Positions 35,480-46,440 of a stretch of DNA of 64,000 nucleotides are shown one piece after another. The stretch comes from Vulgatibacter incomptus (GTDB lineage: Bacteria; Myxococcota; Myxococcia; Myxococcales; Vulgatibacteraceae): assembly GCF_001263175.1 (NCBI RefSeq), contig NZ_CP012332.1:2663501-2727500 (forward strand). The letters are read 5' to 3'. Position 1 is the first letter of the stretch, and the number at the start of each line of letters is the position of its first letter. A program made the position numbers and the translations under genes. The notes beneath the pieces are model-generated. The model did no database searches, was not told the origin of the DNA, and saw only the letters and a list, made by a program, of their open reading frames with translations.

Positions 35480-37201
35480 CTACCGCCAGCTCATGTGGGG
35501 AGTCGCCCCGCTGTTTCCACCAGACGCGAGGGCGAGACCGGCGACGCCACCGGCGACTGCCGCAGCGCCCGTCCAGAACCACCACTTCGAGAGGAGGCCG
35601 CCGCTGCTCTTCGTCACCTGGCTCTGCTCGAAGACCGTCTCGTCCTCGATGCTGGCGCCACCGGCGAACTTGTAGGTCTTCTTCTGCGGCTCCTCCACCT
35701 TCGGGGGCGGCGCGCCGAAGTCCTCGCCGCGGGTCGGGAGCAGGAAATCCTGGGAGGCGACCTCGGGCTTCTTCTCCACCACAGCAGGAGCGGCAGGCTT
35801 GGCCGGCGGGGCGAAGGCGAAGTCCTCCTTCGGAGCCGGAGCCGCAGCTGCGGGCGCCGTCGGTCCCGCAGCCGGAGCCGCGGACGCCTCGGGCGCCGTC
35901 CCGCCCCCGCCCGCCGGGGTCTTCTGGCCACCCACCGGGCGACGAGGCCCGGACGCGGGAGCGATCGGCCCCTTGCCGCCCCGATCGTCGCCCTTCGGCG
36001 CCGCCGGGGTGAGGTTCACGGCGAAGTCGACCTCGTGGATCTTCTCCGCACCGGCCTTGGCATCGGCGGCGATGGCCCGCGGGAGCTCGGTCGCGGCGCC
36101 GGGGGCGGCGAGCGAGTCGCCGATCTGCTTGGCGACCTTGTTGATCTCGATGCTGGCGCCGAGCATGTCGCGGTCGAGGGTCACCGGCTGCAGCTCGGAG
36201 AACGTCCCCTCCTTCACGTGGAAGGCGAAGGAGACGATGCCCATGTTGGCGCCCTTGGCGTACGCACCGCCGATCACCACGACCTGCGCGCCCGTCTGCT
36301 TGGCGACCGCCGCGACCTGGGCCCTGGCGTCGGCGTCGAGGTCGTTGTGCGTGAGCTTGGTGATGAGCGAGGCGACGGCGCCCTCCTTCTTCGAGCCGTC
36401 GTCGGGCGTGATCCGGAAGAGCTCGTCCTTGCGAATCTCGACCCGCTCCACGTACGGATCGGTGCTCGGCAGCTTGATCTTCACGTAGTGCACGCCCGGG
36501 AGGAGCCCGGCCACGAGCACGGGGCTGGTGGCGGCTTCCCGACCGTCGATCCACACGCCGGCGCCCGGCGGGGTGGTGTCGACGCGCAGCGAGCCCGTGC
36601 CTTCGGCGGCGAGCCCGCCGCGGACCTTCTCGTAGAGATCCACGAAGACCTGGTCGTACTCGTCACCGGCGGCGATCCGGAGCGAGGGCTGCACGCGGAT
36701 CGCCTTCACGAGGGGACCCTGGGCGGCCTGGCCCTCGCGCCCCATGCGGAAGAGGGCGACCGCCTGCTTGAGATAGGCGTCGACCAGCGGATCGATGTCC
36801 TCGACCGCGATGAAGTTGGACTCCATCTCCGAGACGGCCTGGGTGAAGGCGTCGAGAGCGGGCTTCATCTTCCGGCTCGCGAGGAGCTCCTTGCCCCTGG
36901 CGAGGTCCGCGCGGGCCGCTTCGACCGCCTTGGTCTGCTCCGCCGTCGCCTTCTTCGCCCCGCCGCCGGCACCGCCGGCCTCTTTCGGGAGCTTCACGAG
37001 CTTGACGCCGCCGTTGGCACCGAGGCCGTCTTCGAGGGTCGCGGCGATCTGCTCGCCCGTTGCGCGGGGGATGCTGTCGAAGAGCGGCGCGTACGGCACC
37101 ACCACGACCTTGACCTTGTCGGCCATCGCGACCGCGGGCGCGATGGACACCGCCACGGCGATCGCGGCGGCGATCGGGGCGAACTTGCGGCTCGGGTTCA
37201 C
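35480..37201 (-). CDS. PEGA-domain protein with signal peptide and C-terminal membrane helix
   Basis: 573 aa. Sec signal ending AVAMA, an N-terminal TPR-like region (about 85-190), a PEGA domain (about 205-265: GSLRVDTTPPGAGVWIDGRE), an alpha/beta region, a long Pro/Ala/Lys-rich linker (about 395-505) and a final transmembrane helix (about 545-562). PEGA domains are surface modules related to carboxypeptidase-regulatory folds. A strong promoter is at 37263-37292. The tail helix suggests membrane anchoring after export. Confidence 0.82.
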   Translation of the reverse strand: MNPSRKFAPIAAAIAVAVSIAPAVAMADKVKVVVVPYAPLFDSIPRATGEQIAATLEDGLGANGGVKLVKLPKEAGGAGGGAKKATAEQTKAVEAARADLARGKELLASRKMKPALDAFTQAVSEMESNFIAVEDIDPLVDAYLKQAVALFRMGREGQAAQGPLVKAIRVQPSLRIAAGDEYDQVFVDLYEKVRGGLAAEGTGSLRVDTTPPGAGVWIDGREAATSPVLVAGLLPGVHYVKIKLPSTDPYVERVEIRKDELFRITPDDGSKKEGAVASLITKLTHNDLDADARAQVAAVAKQTGAQVVVIGGAYAKGANMGIVSFAFHVKEGTFSELQPVTLDRDMLGASIEINKVAKQIGDSLAAPGAATELPRAIAADAKAGAEKIHEVDFAVNLTPAAPKGDDRGGKGPIAPASGPRRPVGGQKTPAGGGGTAPEASAAPAAGPTAPAAAAPAPKEDFAFAPPAKPAAPAVVEKKPEVASQDFLLPTRGEDFGAPPPKVEEPQKKTYKFAGGASIEDETVFEQSQVTKSSGGLLSKWWFWTGAAAVAGGVAGLALASGGNSGATPHMSWR

Positions 37202-37262
37202 GTGCTCTCGCTCCCTTGCCGGCCAGGGGATTGGCCGGTCGTTTCAAGGATTTGGGAGGGCG

Positions 37263-37292
37263 AGTCTATGGCCTGCCGCGTTCCGGAGTCAA
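37263..37292 (-). promoter_or_regulatory. promoter of the PEGA-domain gene
   Basis: TTGACT (37287-37292) and TAGACT (37263-37268) on the minus strand with an 18-bp spacer, 62 bp upstream of the start. The -10 is identical to the one upstream of the HD-GYP gene. It lies in the 217-bp divergent gap shared with the histidine kinase gene. Confidence 0.6.
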
Positions 37293-37418
37293 ACGACCTT
37301 CGACGTGGCGCATCGTTCGCCGACGTCCGGTGTGATAGGACGCTCGGATACTCGCGAACGCGGAATTCGGCGGGGCGCCGCCCCGGATCGTTCGCCAGGG
37401 CTCCTCTGTTGAGACGAC

Positions 37419-38965
<1,547 letters not shown>

Positions 38966-38969
<4 letters not shown>

Positions 38970-40273
38970 GCCTTCCTCCCCTCCTCCACACGAAGGACAC
39001 CCTCCCGAACGGCCTGCGCGTCGTCACGGTCGAGACGCCGCACCTCCACTCCGCGATCCTCTCGGTCTACGTGCGCTCCGGCAGCCGCCACGAGAGCTCC
39101 GAGCTCATGGGGATCTCGCACTTCCTGGAGCACATGTTCTTCCGGGGCTCCGAGCGCTACCGCGACACGGTGGAGATGAACGCGCGCGTGGAGGAGGCGG
39201 GTGGGAACCTGAACGGCATCACCACGCGTGACCACGGCTATTACTACACGCCCCTGCACCCCGGCCAGCTCGAGGTGGGCTTCGAAGTGATCGGCGACAT
39301 GCTCGCCACGCCTCGCCTCGTCCAGATCGAGACCGAGCGCCAGATCATCCTGGAGGAGATGCTCGACGAGGTGGACGAGACCGGCAGGGACATCGACATC
39401 GACAACCTCTCGAAGGCGATGCTCTTCGCCGGGAACGGCCTCGCCCACAAGATCGCCGGCACGCCCAAGACCGTGAAGCGGATCGGCCTCGAGGATCTGC
39501 GCGAGCACCACCGGCGGATGTACGTGGGTCCGAACCTGGTCCTCGCCTGCGCGGGCCCGATCTCCCGGAGCCAGGTGCTCGAGCTCGCGGAGCGGCACTT
39601 CGGCAGGCTGCCTGCCGCCGGGGAGCCTCCGGCAGAGGCGCTCCCGCTTCCCCCGCCGCCGGGCCCCACCGTCAACCTGCTCGATCACGAGGACTCGCAG
39701 CAGACCGAGATGCGCCTCAACTTCCTGGCGCCGCCGGAGCACGACCCGGACTTCCCCGCCCTCCTCCTCGCCCGCCGCATCCTCGACGACGGCCTCTCCT
39801 CGCGGCTTCCCTTCGAGGTCGTCGAGAAGAGGGGGCTCGCCTACGCGCTCCACGCCGGCATCGACACCTACTCGGACCTCTCGCTCTTCGAGGTCGAGGT
39901 GGCCTGCGCCCACCAGAAGGTCCCCACGGTCCTCGCGACGATCGGCGACGTCCTCGGGGGCTTCGCCTCCGACGGCCCCACGGCCGCCGAGCTCGATCGC
40001 GCCAAGCGCCGCTACCGCATGGGCCTCGAGTTCGCGCTGGACAGCGCGTCGGATCTCGCCGGCTGGTTCGGCGGAACGGAGCTCTGGCGTCCAGCGGAGA
40101 CCTTCGAGGAGAGGGTGGCGCGGGTGGAGGCGGTGACGGCGGACGACCTCCGCCGGGTCTGCACGAAGATCTTCTCCCGGTCGAACCTCCACATGATGCT
40201 CGTGGGGCGGGGCGGGGGCCGGGCGGAGCAGAAGCTGAAGCGCCAGGCGTCCGAGCTGCCCCTTCCCAAGTAA
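38966..40273 (+). CDS. M16 family zinc peptidase (single-chain, pitrilysin-like)
   Basis: 435 aa, the size of one-half M16B peptidases. The inverted zinc motif HFLEH is at residues 52-56, the distal Glu ligand region in ETERQIILEEM, and the C-terminal half has the R-Y pair type segment LDRAKRRYRMGLEF. No signal peptide, so it is probably cytoplasmic. TTG start overlapping the histidine kinase stop by 4 nt. Similar peptidases process peptides or envelope proteins. Confidence 0.92.
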
Positions 40274-40385
40274 TCGGGCCAAATAAACCCGGGAGCACCG
40301 GACGTTCTGACCCACCAGGTCCCTGGAGAACGGCAGCGAGGAGCGGGAGACTCCTCCCATCGCTGCGGCCCCGGGGCGGATCGAG

Positions 40386-40703
40386 ATGCACGCATTCGTC
40401 TACAGGCTGGTGGAACGGCTCACCCACGAAGGCCCGGCGCTCTCGCGCAACCGGCATTTCCACACGTTCGCGAGCCCGGAGGGCAAGCAGGCCCTCCGGA
40501 TCGCGCGGCGCCTGCGATCCATCGCCCGCGACATCGCCGCCGCGCCGAAGCCGCCGGGGCTCGCCCGCGATCGAGGCCGGGTCCGGCTGGAGATCCCCAT
40601 CGCCTCGGGCGTACGCACGGCCCTCCTCGACGACGCGGAGTGGCAGCTCCTGCACCGCATGCCGGCCGTACGAGCGGCTCTGCCGAACGACCTCCCTAAC
40701 TAA
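40386..40703 (+). CDS. small protein of unknown function (105 aa)
   Basis: Not recognised. It is basic, with an N-terminal helix-rich half (FVYRLVERLT) and a strand-rich C-terminal half (RVRLEIPIASGVRTALLDDAEW). Codon use is like its neighbours, with strong third-position G/C, which favours a real gene. The start ATG has a GGCGGAT stretch upstream. It stands alone between the M16 peptidase and a LuxR-type regulator. Confidence 0.55.
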   Translation: MHAFVYRLVERLTHEGPALSRNRHFHTFASPEGKQALRIARRLRSIARDIAAAPKPPGLARDRGRVRLEIPIASGVRTALLDDAEWQLLHRMPAVRAALPNDLPN

Positions 40704-40787
40704 GCCTGGACGGAACCGGCACCGGCGGCAGTGTTCCCCGGACCGTTTCCTGGTTACTATTCCGGCTTCGCAACACGGGGGAGCCCG

Positions 40788-41693
40788 ATGGAACCGATCG
40801 GAAGCGGTCGTGGCCCGATCTCGAGGGACTGGCTCCAGTCGGCCCTGCGAGGATTCATGCGCGCGAGCGGCGCTCCGGCCGGCCTCCTCGCCGACCTGGA
40901 CGCGCCCTTCCTCGGGCCGTCGTCGGTGGCGAACCACGGGATCTCCGGCGAGGCCTGGCTCGTGGCGGTGAAGCAGGCGGCGCTCGCAGCCGATCTCGAG
41001 CCCGTCCCCGGTCCGGCGCGCACGCACTTCGTCGCAGTCGACGACGACCACGGCCAGCCGAAGCTGCTGGTGCTCCACGGGGAGTCGGGGCGATGGCGCA
41101 CCCTCGCCCTCGCCTTCGGCGGGAGCGCATCGGACCCGGCCGTCCGCCGCGCGATCTCGGAGGCGCTCGAGAGGCCTCCGCCCGCAGTCCATCCTTCGAT
41201 CGCGCTCCTCGACGGGATCGGGCGCCAGACCGGCCTGCCCTTCGCCCTGCTCGAGAAGCGAGAGCTGGCCTGGGCGAACCTGGCGCTCTGGAGCGCGATG
41301 GGGCTCACGGACGGCGCGCAGCTCGGCTCGGCCTTCCTGAGCCCGAAGACGCTGCTGATCTCCACCCGGATCGAGGCCGCAGCGCGCGGCGAGCTCTCGC
41401 TCCCCGGCCTCGTGCTGTCGCCCCTCCCCAACGGCGCCCAGCTCGTCCAGGCGGCGGATCCGGAGGAGAAGCTGCGCGCAGCGCGGTTCGACCGGCTGGT
41501 GAGGACGTGGGGGCTCACCCTCACCGAGCGCCACGAGCTGACCCACATCCTCCAGGGCCGCCCGTCGAAGGAGGCCGCACGGCTGGACGAGGTCTCTCCC
41601 GACACCATTCGCGAGCGCCGCCGCCGGATCTACAAGAAGGCCGGCGTGGGCGGCGCGGGACCCTTGCGCGCCCTCCTAGGCGGGCTTTCCTAG
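40788..41693 (+). CDS. LuxR-type HTH regulator with unrecognised sensor region
   Basis: 301 aa. The last 60 residues (WGLTLTERHELTHILQG, then a recognition helix VSPDTIRERRRRIYKKAG) follow the LuxR/GerE HTH pattern. The first 230 residues are an alpha/beta region with no named family I can see; no receiver aspartate. ATG 40788 follows GGGGGAG. Its stop is 4 nt inside the end of the convergent receiver-DUF4388 gene. Probably a ligand- or protein-modulated DNA-binding regulator. Confidence 0.72.
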   Translation: MEPIGSGRGPISRDWLQSALRGFMRASGAPAGLLADLDAPFLGPSSVANHGISGEAWLVAVKQAALAADLEPVPGPARTHFVAVDDDHGQPKLLVLHGESGRWRTLALAFGGSASDPAVRRAISEALERPPPAVHPSIALLDGIGRQTGLPFALLEKRELAWANLALWSAMGLTDGAQLGSAFLSPKTLLISTRIEAAARGELSLPGLVLSPLPNGAQLVQAADPEEKLRAARFDRLVRTWGLTLTERHELTHILQGRPSKEAARLDEVSPDTIRERRRRIYKKAGVGGAGPLRALLGGLS

Positions 41694-43063
41694 ACCAAAG
41701 CGGCGCCGAGGAGCTCCCGGAGGGCCGCGACCGGGTCGGGAGCCGCCAGGCGCAAGGGGACGCCCGATGCGCCGAGGACCTCCGCGAGCTCTCCGAAGCC
41801 GGGACCGGTGTCGAGGCTGGTGACGCCCAGGGCACCTGCGGCCAGCGGCGCCCACAGCGGGCGGAGGCCGGCCTCTAGACGGATCCCGACGAGGTCGAGG
41901 ACGACCTCCTCGCCGAGATCGATCGTCGCGAAGGTCCCGAGCTCGCCGGGATCGGCGGATCGGCCGAAGCCCGGGAGCCTCGCGAGGTGCGCGATCGCCC
42001 GGTCGAAGCCTGCCTCATCCGTGAAGGCGACGAGCACCTTCAGTACCCGGCTCGACGGTCGCGACCGGAGGATCCGCTGCCGGAGCGCGTGGAGCTCAGA
42101 GGGGTCCAGGAGCGGCGCCTCGGTCGCGGCGGCGGGGCCGGAGGCGCGCCTCACCGCCCCATCTCGAAGGAGCGCATCCAAGGCCTGAGCCGCCTCGAGA
42201 TCGACCGATTCGCAGCGATCCAGGAGCTCCGCCACGGTGCCGCTCCCCTGCCGGAGCCGGGCGGCGATCTGCGCGGCCGAGCCGGCGAGGGCGCCGCCCT
42301 CCACCGCGAGCTCGAGGCGTTCGCTCCGGCCCGGGAGCCTCTCCGTCACCCGCGCGAGCTCGTCGGAGTGGTGGAGGGCGTCGAGGAGGAGGCGGTCCAG
42401 GCTCAACCCGAACCGGTCGGCAACGTCCGCGCGCCCGGCGTGCACCTCGAAGCTCCCCTCCTCCTGCACGAGCAGGCGGTAGACGGCCTTGAGACCGACG
42501 ATTCCGGACATGCGGGCGTCGTAGATCCGGCCTTCGACGACGTCGACCTCGCCCGAGGCGGAGGCGCCCCGGACGATCAACCTGCACGTGCGCCGGTTGA
42601 TCGCGAAGGCCTGGAGGAGGTCGGGGAGCTTCAGATGCGTGAGGCGCCCCCGCAGCTCGCTCTCGGGATCGGGGGCCGCTCCCCGCGCCCCGCGCAGGAG
42701 CTGATCGATCCGGCCCAGGAGCTCGTCCTGCCGATAGGGCTTTCGCAGGCTCCCTTCCACGTCGGAGAGGAGCGCCGGCGCCGGGTTGCGGCCGGTCAGG
42801 AGGACCGGGATCGCCTCGGTGCGCGGGTTGCTGCGAAGGATCCGGACGAAGGCCGACGGCTCGATCAGCCCGCACGCCTCGTCGATGAGCACCAGGTCCG
42901 GGTGCCGGAGGAGGGTGAGCTGCAGCGCCTGGGATCCGTCGCTCGCCGCGTGGATCTGGAAGCCGCGATCGCGCAGGAGCGGGCCGATCCTCCGAACCGC
43001 CTCGGCGTCCGGATCGGCGATGAGGATCGTCCGGCCCTGTGCGCTAGAAGGTGTGGAGATCAT
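41690..43063 (-). CDS. receiver-DUF4388 protein with a degenerate small-GTPase-like C-terminal domain
   Basis: 457 aa. Receiver domain (about 10-125; acidic pair ADPD, phospho-acceptor Asp61, Lys in LRKPY), DUF4388/PatA-N-like domain (about 135-245; LPDLLQAFAINRRTCRLIV), a helical stretch, then about 335-457. That last part keeps the order of Myxococcota MglA/Rab-like GTPases, with LDLVGIRLEAGLRPLWAPLA where an LxGTPGQxRFxxMW switch II would be and GALGVTSLD for the next strand. The P-loop GxxxxGKT is replaced by AFTDEAGFD, so nucleotide binding is unlikely. It overlaps the upstream GGDEF-like gene by 20 nt. Confidence 0.78.
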   Translation of the reverse strand: MISTPSSAQGRTILIADPDAEAVRRIGPLLRDRGFQIHAASDGSQALQLTLLRHPDLVLIDEACGLIEPSAFVRILRSNPRTEAIPVLLTGRNPAPALLSDVEGSLRKPYRQDELLGRIDQLLRGARGAAPDPESELRGRLTHLKLPDLLQAFAINRRTCRLIVRGASASGEVDVVEGRIYDARMSGIVGLKAVYRLLVQEEGSFEVHAGRADVADRFGLSLDRLLLDALHHSDELARVTERLPGRSERLELAVEGGALAGSAAQIAARLRQGSGTVAELLDRCESVDLEAAQALDALLRDGAVRRASGPAAATEAPLLDPSELHALRQRILRSRPSSRVLKVLVAFTDEAGFDRAIAHLARLPGFGRSADPGELGTFATIDLGEEVVLDLVGIRLEAGLRPLWAPLAAGALGVTSLDTGPGFGELAEVLGASGVPLRLAAPDPVAALRELLGAALV

Positions 43064-44102
43064 AGGTCCGCTGGAGGCGCGTCACGAGGGAGTCGACGAG
43101 GGGGGGATCGCTCGTGTGGAAGGCGAGGTCGTCCCGCCGCACCAGCGCATACGACGACTGCTCGGAGAGGAAGAGCAGGAGCTCGTGGCGGCAGCAGGGA
43201 TCCTCCGCGTCGACGTAGACCGGAGTGAGAGCCGGATGCACCAGGGCCGAAGGGCCCCGCCTCCCGAAGAGGTGGACGCCCCACGAGCCCGCTCCACGGG
43301 GGAGGGCCTCGAGGAGGGGAAGCCAGTCGGCGTGCTCCTTGGGCCCGGACGTGGAAAAGACCAGCCCCCTGCCCTCGCCCTCCCGCGCGACCTCTCGGAG
43401 GATCTCCGCGCGGATCGATCGAAACAGGGAGGGGCTCATGGCGAGGCGCCGGCTCGAGGGATCCTCGGGCCCCCCGGGGTCGAGGACGTGGTCGACGCTC
43501 TGCCAGAAGTCCAGGTTCCGCTTCCGGAGCTCCACCGCCGGCGAGAGCCGGCCGAGGCGGCTGCGCTCGCGGCAGCGGTGGAGGAGCGAGTCCACGTCCC
43601 GGCCGTCGCGGCCGTGGGTGGCTGCGCCGGGCTCCAGGGCCACGACCTGGGCGCCGGCGATTCCGCGGCTGGCGAGGTCCTCCTCCGCGGCGGCGAGGGC
43701 CCTTCGCTGGAACATCAGCGCGCCGAAGTGATCCGTCTCGGGGAGCAGCACGACGAGCTCGTCGTCCGAGAGCCTCGCCACCACGTCCACGTCGCGGGCC
43801 ACCCGGCCGACCGCGCCGGCGATCCCGCGGAGCAGGGAGCGGGCGGCCTCGGCACCCAGCGTCTTCTGGAGCATCGGGAGCGCGTCCACCCGGAGGAGCA
43901 CGAGCGCAAAGGAGCGCCCATAGCGCTGGGCGCGCTGGACCTCCTTCGCCGCATATTCCCCGAAGAACGACGGCCCATGCGCGCCCGTCTCGGGATCGCG
44001 CAGGTCCGGGAGACGAGCCGGATGCACGGGCCGAGTCTCGTTGCGCAGGTGGCTGGTGTCAAACGGTCCCTCGGCTCCGGGCATCCAGGGCGGGCGCGTC
44101 AA
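43044..44102 (-). CDS. degenerate GGDEF-domain protein
   Basis: Up to 352 aa. Residues about 38-170 have the GGDEF domain layout (GPSFFGEYAAKEVQRAQRYGRSFALVLL, then ARLSDDELVVLLPETD), but the signature GGDEF is LSDDE, so diguanylate cyclase activity is unlikely. Residues 180-352 are an unassigned region. The start is uncertain: TTG 44102 overlaps the upstream stop by 4 nt, an ATG lies at 44084 and a GTG at 44027; codons for GPFDTSHL come from the short TTTGACACCAGCCA repeat. The C-terminus overlaps the downstream gene by 20 nt. Confidence 0.72.
   Translation of the reverse strand: MTRPPWMPGAEGPFDTSHLRNETRPVHPARLPDLRDPETGAHGPSFFGEYAAKEVQRAQRYGRSFALVLLRVDALPMLQKTLGAEAARSLLRGIAGAVGRVARDVDVVARLSDDELVVLLPETDHFGALMFQRRALAAAEEDLASRGIAGAQVVALEPGAATHGRDGRDVDSLLHRCRERSRLGRLSPAVELRKRNLDFWQSVDHVLDPGGPEDPSSRRLAMSPSLFRSIRAEILREVAREGEGRGLVFSTSGPKEHADWLPLLEALPRGAGSWGVHLFGRRGPSALVHPALTPVYVDAEDPCCRHELLLFLSEQSSYALVRRDDLAFHTSDPPLVDSLVTRLQRTYDLHTF
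44046..44068 (-). repeat. short TTTGACACCAGCCA repeat, copy 2
   Basis: Identical over 23 bp to 15277-15299, minus orientation. It falls in the N-terminal coding region, or just upstream if GTG 44027 is the start, of the degenerate GGDEF gene. Within it TTGACA is followed at 17 bp by GAGACT. Confidence 0.75.
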
Positions 44103-46393
44103 TATCGGAGCTCGCTCCGGACGGCGACCAGCCGAAAGCCAACTCCCTCCCGCTGCATCTCCAGGGTCACCGGCGTCCCCACCGGCCCCCGGATCCGGTC
44201 CACGGCGAGCTGGAGCGCTCCGCCGAGCGCCATGCCGTCCACCGCCAGGATCACGTCGCCCCGCCGCATCCCCGCGACGAAGGCCGGCCCGCCGCCCACG
44301 ACCTCCGCCGCGACCACCTGCCCCCGGTCCAGGCCGATCGTGAGGCCGATCCCGCCGAAGACCTCCTCTCCGGGCCCGTCGCCGCGAGGGGGCAAGCGGA
44401 TCTCGACGCGGGACGGGCTCCCCTCCCGTACGTCGACGATGGCCGGTGGCACGAAGCCGTGTCCGGACGCATAGGCGAAGACCGGCATCCGGCCCGGGGC
44501 AACGCCGGACAGCCGGAAGGATCCGTCACCTCCGGTCAGGGTCTGGGGCGCCTTCGGCACGTCGGCCGCCTGCCCGAAGGCGAAGGTGCCGGATCTCGAG
44601 AGCGACACCCGCGCGCCGGCGAGCGGGGACCCGTCTTTCGCGTCGAGGACCACACCCTCGATCACGCCGCCCTCCTCCAGCTCCAGCACGACCTGGGGCG
44701 AGTCGCCGCGATCCGGGACTACCGCCCGCGCCGTGGCCACTCCCGTCCCGCGGGCGCTCGCCCGAACCTCGTACGCGCCCGCCGGAAGACGGAGCCGGAA
44801 CCGGCCGTCCGGCGAGAGGATCGCCTGGCTCGTTGCGCGTCCCCTCCCGGGCTCCAGCGGCGAGGCGGCCACGACGAAGTCCGACGCGGGACGCCCCTGC
44901 CGCAGGACCAGGCCGGAGAGCGCGCCGCCCGAGAGCGTCACGGTCACGTCTCCTTCGTTCGCGAAGATCCCCCGGAGCCCGCCAGCGAGCTCCTCGGCGG
45001 TCGCCTCGAGGCGCAGGGGGCCGCCGGGGACGCCCCGGAGCTCGAAGAAGCCGTCGGCGCCCGCGCTCGTGTGGGATGCGAGGGAGGGGGGTCCGGCCTC
45101 GGGCCAGACCGCGAGCTCGGCGCCCGGCACGGGCCGCCCCGCAGCGTCGACGGCCCGGCCCTGAAGCACGGCGCCGCCTAGCTGGATGGTGACCTCCGCG
45201 GCTTCGCCCTCGAGGAGCTCGAGCGGACCGACCAGGCCGCGGGCAGCGCCCCGGGCGGCCACGAGCTGCACGAACCCCGCCGGGATCCTCTCGAGGGCGA
45301 AGCGTCCGTCCGATCCCGTGACCGCTTCGGCGATGGTGCGCCCACGATCGACGGCATGGACGCGCGCGCCCACGACGACAGCGCCGGCCGCGTCGTTCAC
45401 GTTGCCCGCGATCCGGCCCGACTCCCCGATCCGGATCACGATCCCCTCGCGGGTCGTGCCGGGGGCGAGCTCGATCGCGTCGCTGTACCCTGTGTCACCC
45501 TTGGTGTCGATCGCCTTCACCGTGACGACGCCGACGGGTGCGCCGACGTCGAAGGAGCCGTCCGGGCGCGAGGTCACGGCGGGATGTCCAGCGACCGAAT
45601 CCAGACGGTAGGGGATCGGGAGCAGCGTCGCTCCGCCGACCGGTGCGCCTGCCGAGTCCACCACACGCCCGCGGATCCGCGCGCCACGGGAGAGCAGGAG
45701 CTCCAGCCCGCCGACGGGGCCGGCGTCCAGCGAGAGCGGGAGCGAGCGGGCCTCGTAGCCGTCCGCCGACGCCGTGAGCTCGACCTCGGCAGGAGGGAGG
45801 CCCTCCAGGCGGAAGGCGCCGACCCGATCGGTTCGGACGGAGACGCCGGCGGCCTGGAGGGTGGCCCCCTCGAGAGCGTCACCCGTGGACGCGTCGCGGA
45901 CCACGCCGAAGACGGATCCGCCCCGCTGCAGCCGGAGGACGAGGCCGCCGAGTTCCTCGCCTTCCGCCAGGGGGATCGGGCCCAAGGGCTCGGAGGAGAG
46001 CGGCCCCTGGCGAGCGACGAGATGGTAGTCGCCCGGTGGAAGGGGGCCCAGGCGGAACGAGCCGTCCGCAGCCGCCGAGGCCACGGCCGCGGCCGCGCCT
46101 CCCTCGGACCGGATCGCGCGGATTTCGGCGCCGCCGGCCGGGCGTGCATCCTGGGTCTGGACCTGGCCGCCCAGGTGGCCGCCACCGAGCCGCTGCGGCC
46201 CCCGGCGCGCGAAGGGGGTCGGCTCCTGCTGGGCCTCCGTGTGGCCGGAGCCGGAGCCCGACGAGGCCGCCGGCTCAGGAGGCGTCGACGGCTCGCGCAG
46301 GAGGAGCATCACGGCCACTGCGGCGAGAGCGAGCGAAGCGGCGATGACGAGACGACGGAGGCGCATGGTCGGACGGGAGGAGCTTGGCCGCAT
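44099..46393 (-). CDS. exported carboxypeptidase-regulatory repeat protein with C-terminal PDZ domain
   Basis: 764 aa. N-terminal signal anchor (LVIAASLALAAVAVMLLL), a Ser/Gly/Pro linker, then about seven carboxypeptidase-regulatory-like beta-sandwich repeats marked by GxVxDAxGxPVxGA and DGSFRLxGLPPG elements (about 75-660). A PDZ domain follows (about 670-760; GGIGLTIGL, RRGDVILAVDG). It is probably anchored in the inner membrane with the repeats in the periplasm. ATG at 46366 is an alternative start. Member of the leftward operon from hpt. Confidence 0.85.
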   Translation of the reverse strand: MRPSSSRPTMRLRRLVIAASLALAAVAVMLLLREPSTPPEPAASSGSGSGHTEAQQEPTPFARRGPQRLGGGHLGGQVQTQDARPAGGAEIRAIRSEGGAAAAVASAAADGSFRLGPLPPGDYHLVARQGPLSSEPLGPIPLAEGEELGGLVLRLQRGGSVFGVVRDASTGDALEGATLQAAGVSVRTDRVGAFRLEGLPPAEVELTASADGYEARSLPLSLDAGPVGGLELLLSRGARIRGRVVDSAGAPVGGATLLPIPYRLDSVAGHPAVTSRPDGSFDVGAPVGVVTVKAIDTKGDTGYSDAIELAPGTTREGIVIRIGESGRIAGNVNDAAGAVVVGARVHAVDRGRTIAEAVTGSDGRFALERIPAGFVQLVAARGAARGLVGPLELLEGEAAEVTIQLGGAVLQGRAVDAAGRPVPGAELAVWPEAGPPSLASHTSAGADGFFELRGVPGGPLRLEATAEELAGGLRGIFANEGDVTVTLSGGALSGLVLRQGRPASDFVVAASPLEPGRGRATSQAILSPDGRFRLRLPAGAYEVRASARGTGVATARAVVPDRGDSPQVVLELEEGGVIEGVVLDAKDGSPLAGARVSLSRSGTFAFGQAADVPKAPQTLTGGDGSFRLSGVAPGRMPVFAYASGHGFVPPAIVDVREGSPSRVEIRLPPRGDGPGEEVFGGIGLTIGLDRGQVVAAEVVGGGPAFVAGMRRGDVILAVDGMALGGALQLAVDRIRGPVGTPVTLEMQREGVGFRLVAVRSELRY

Positions 46394-46440
46394 CCAGCGG
46401 CGGACGGCAACCTCCTTTCAGAAGTCCGGGCCGAGCGCAG

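Noticed and set aside
37287-37292. A fourth copy of the short TTTGACACCAGCCA repeat.
   Set aside because: Only the TTTGAC part is shared; it is better explained as an ordinary -35 box.
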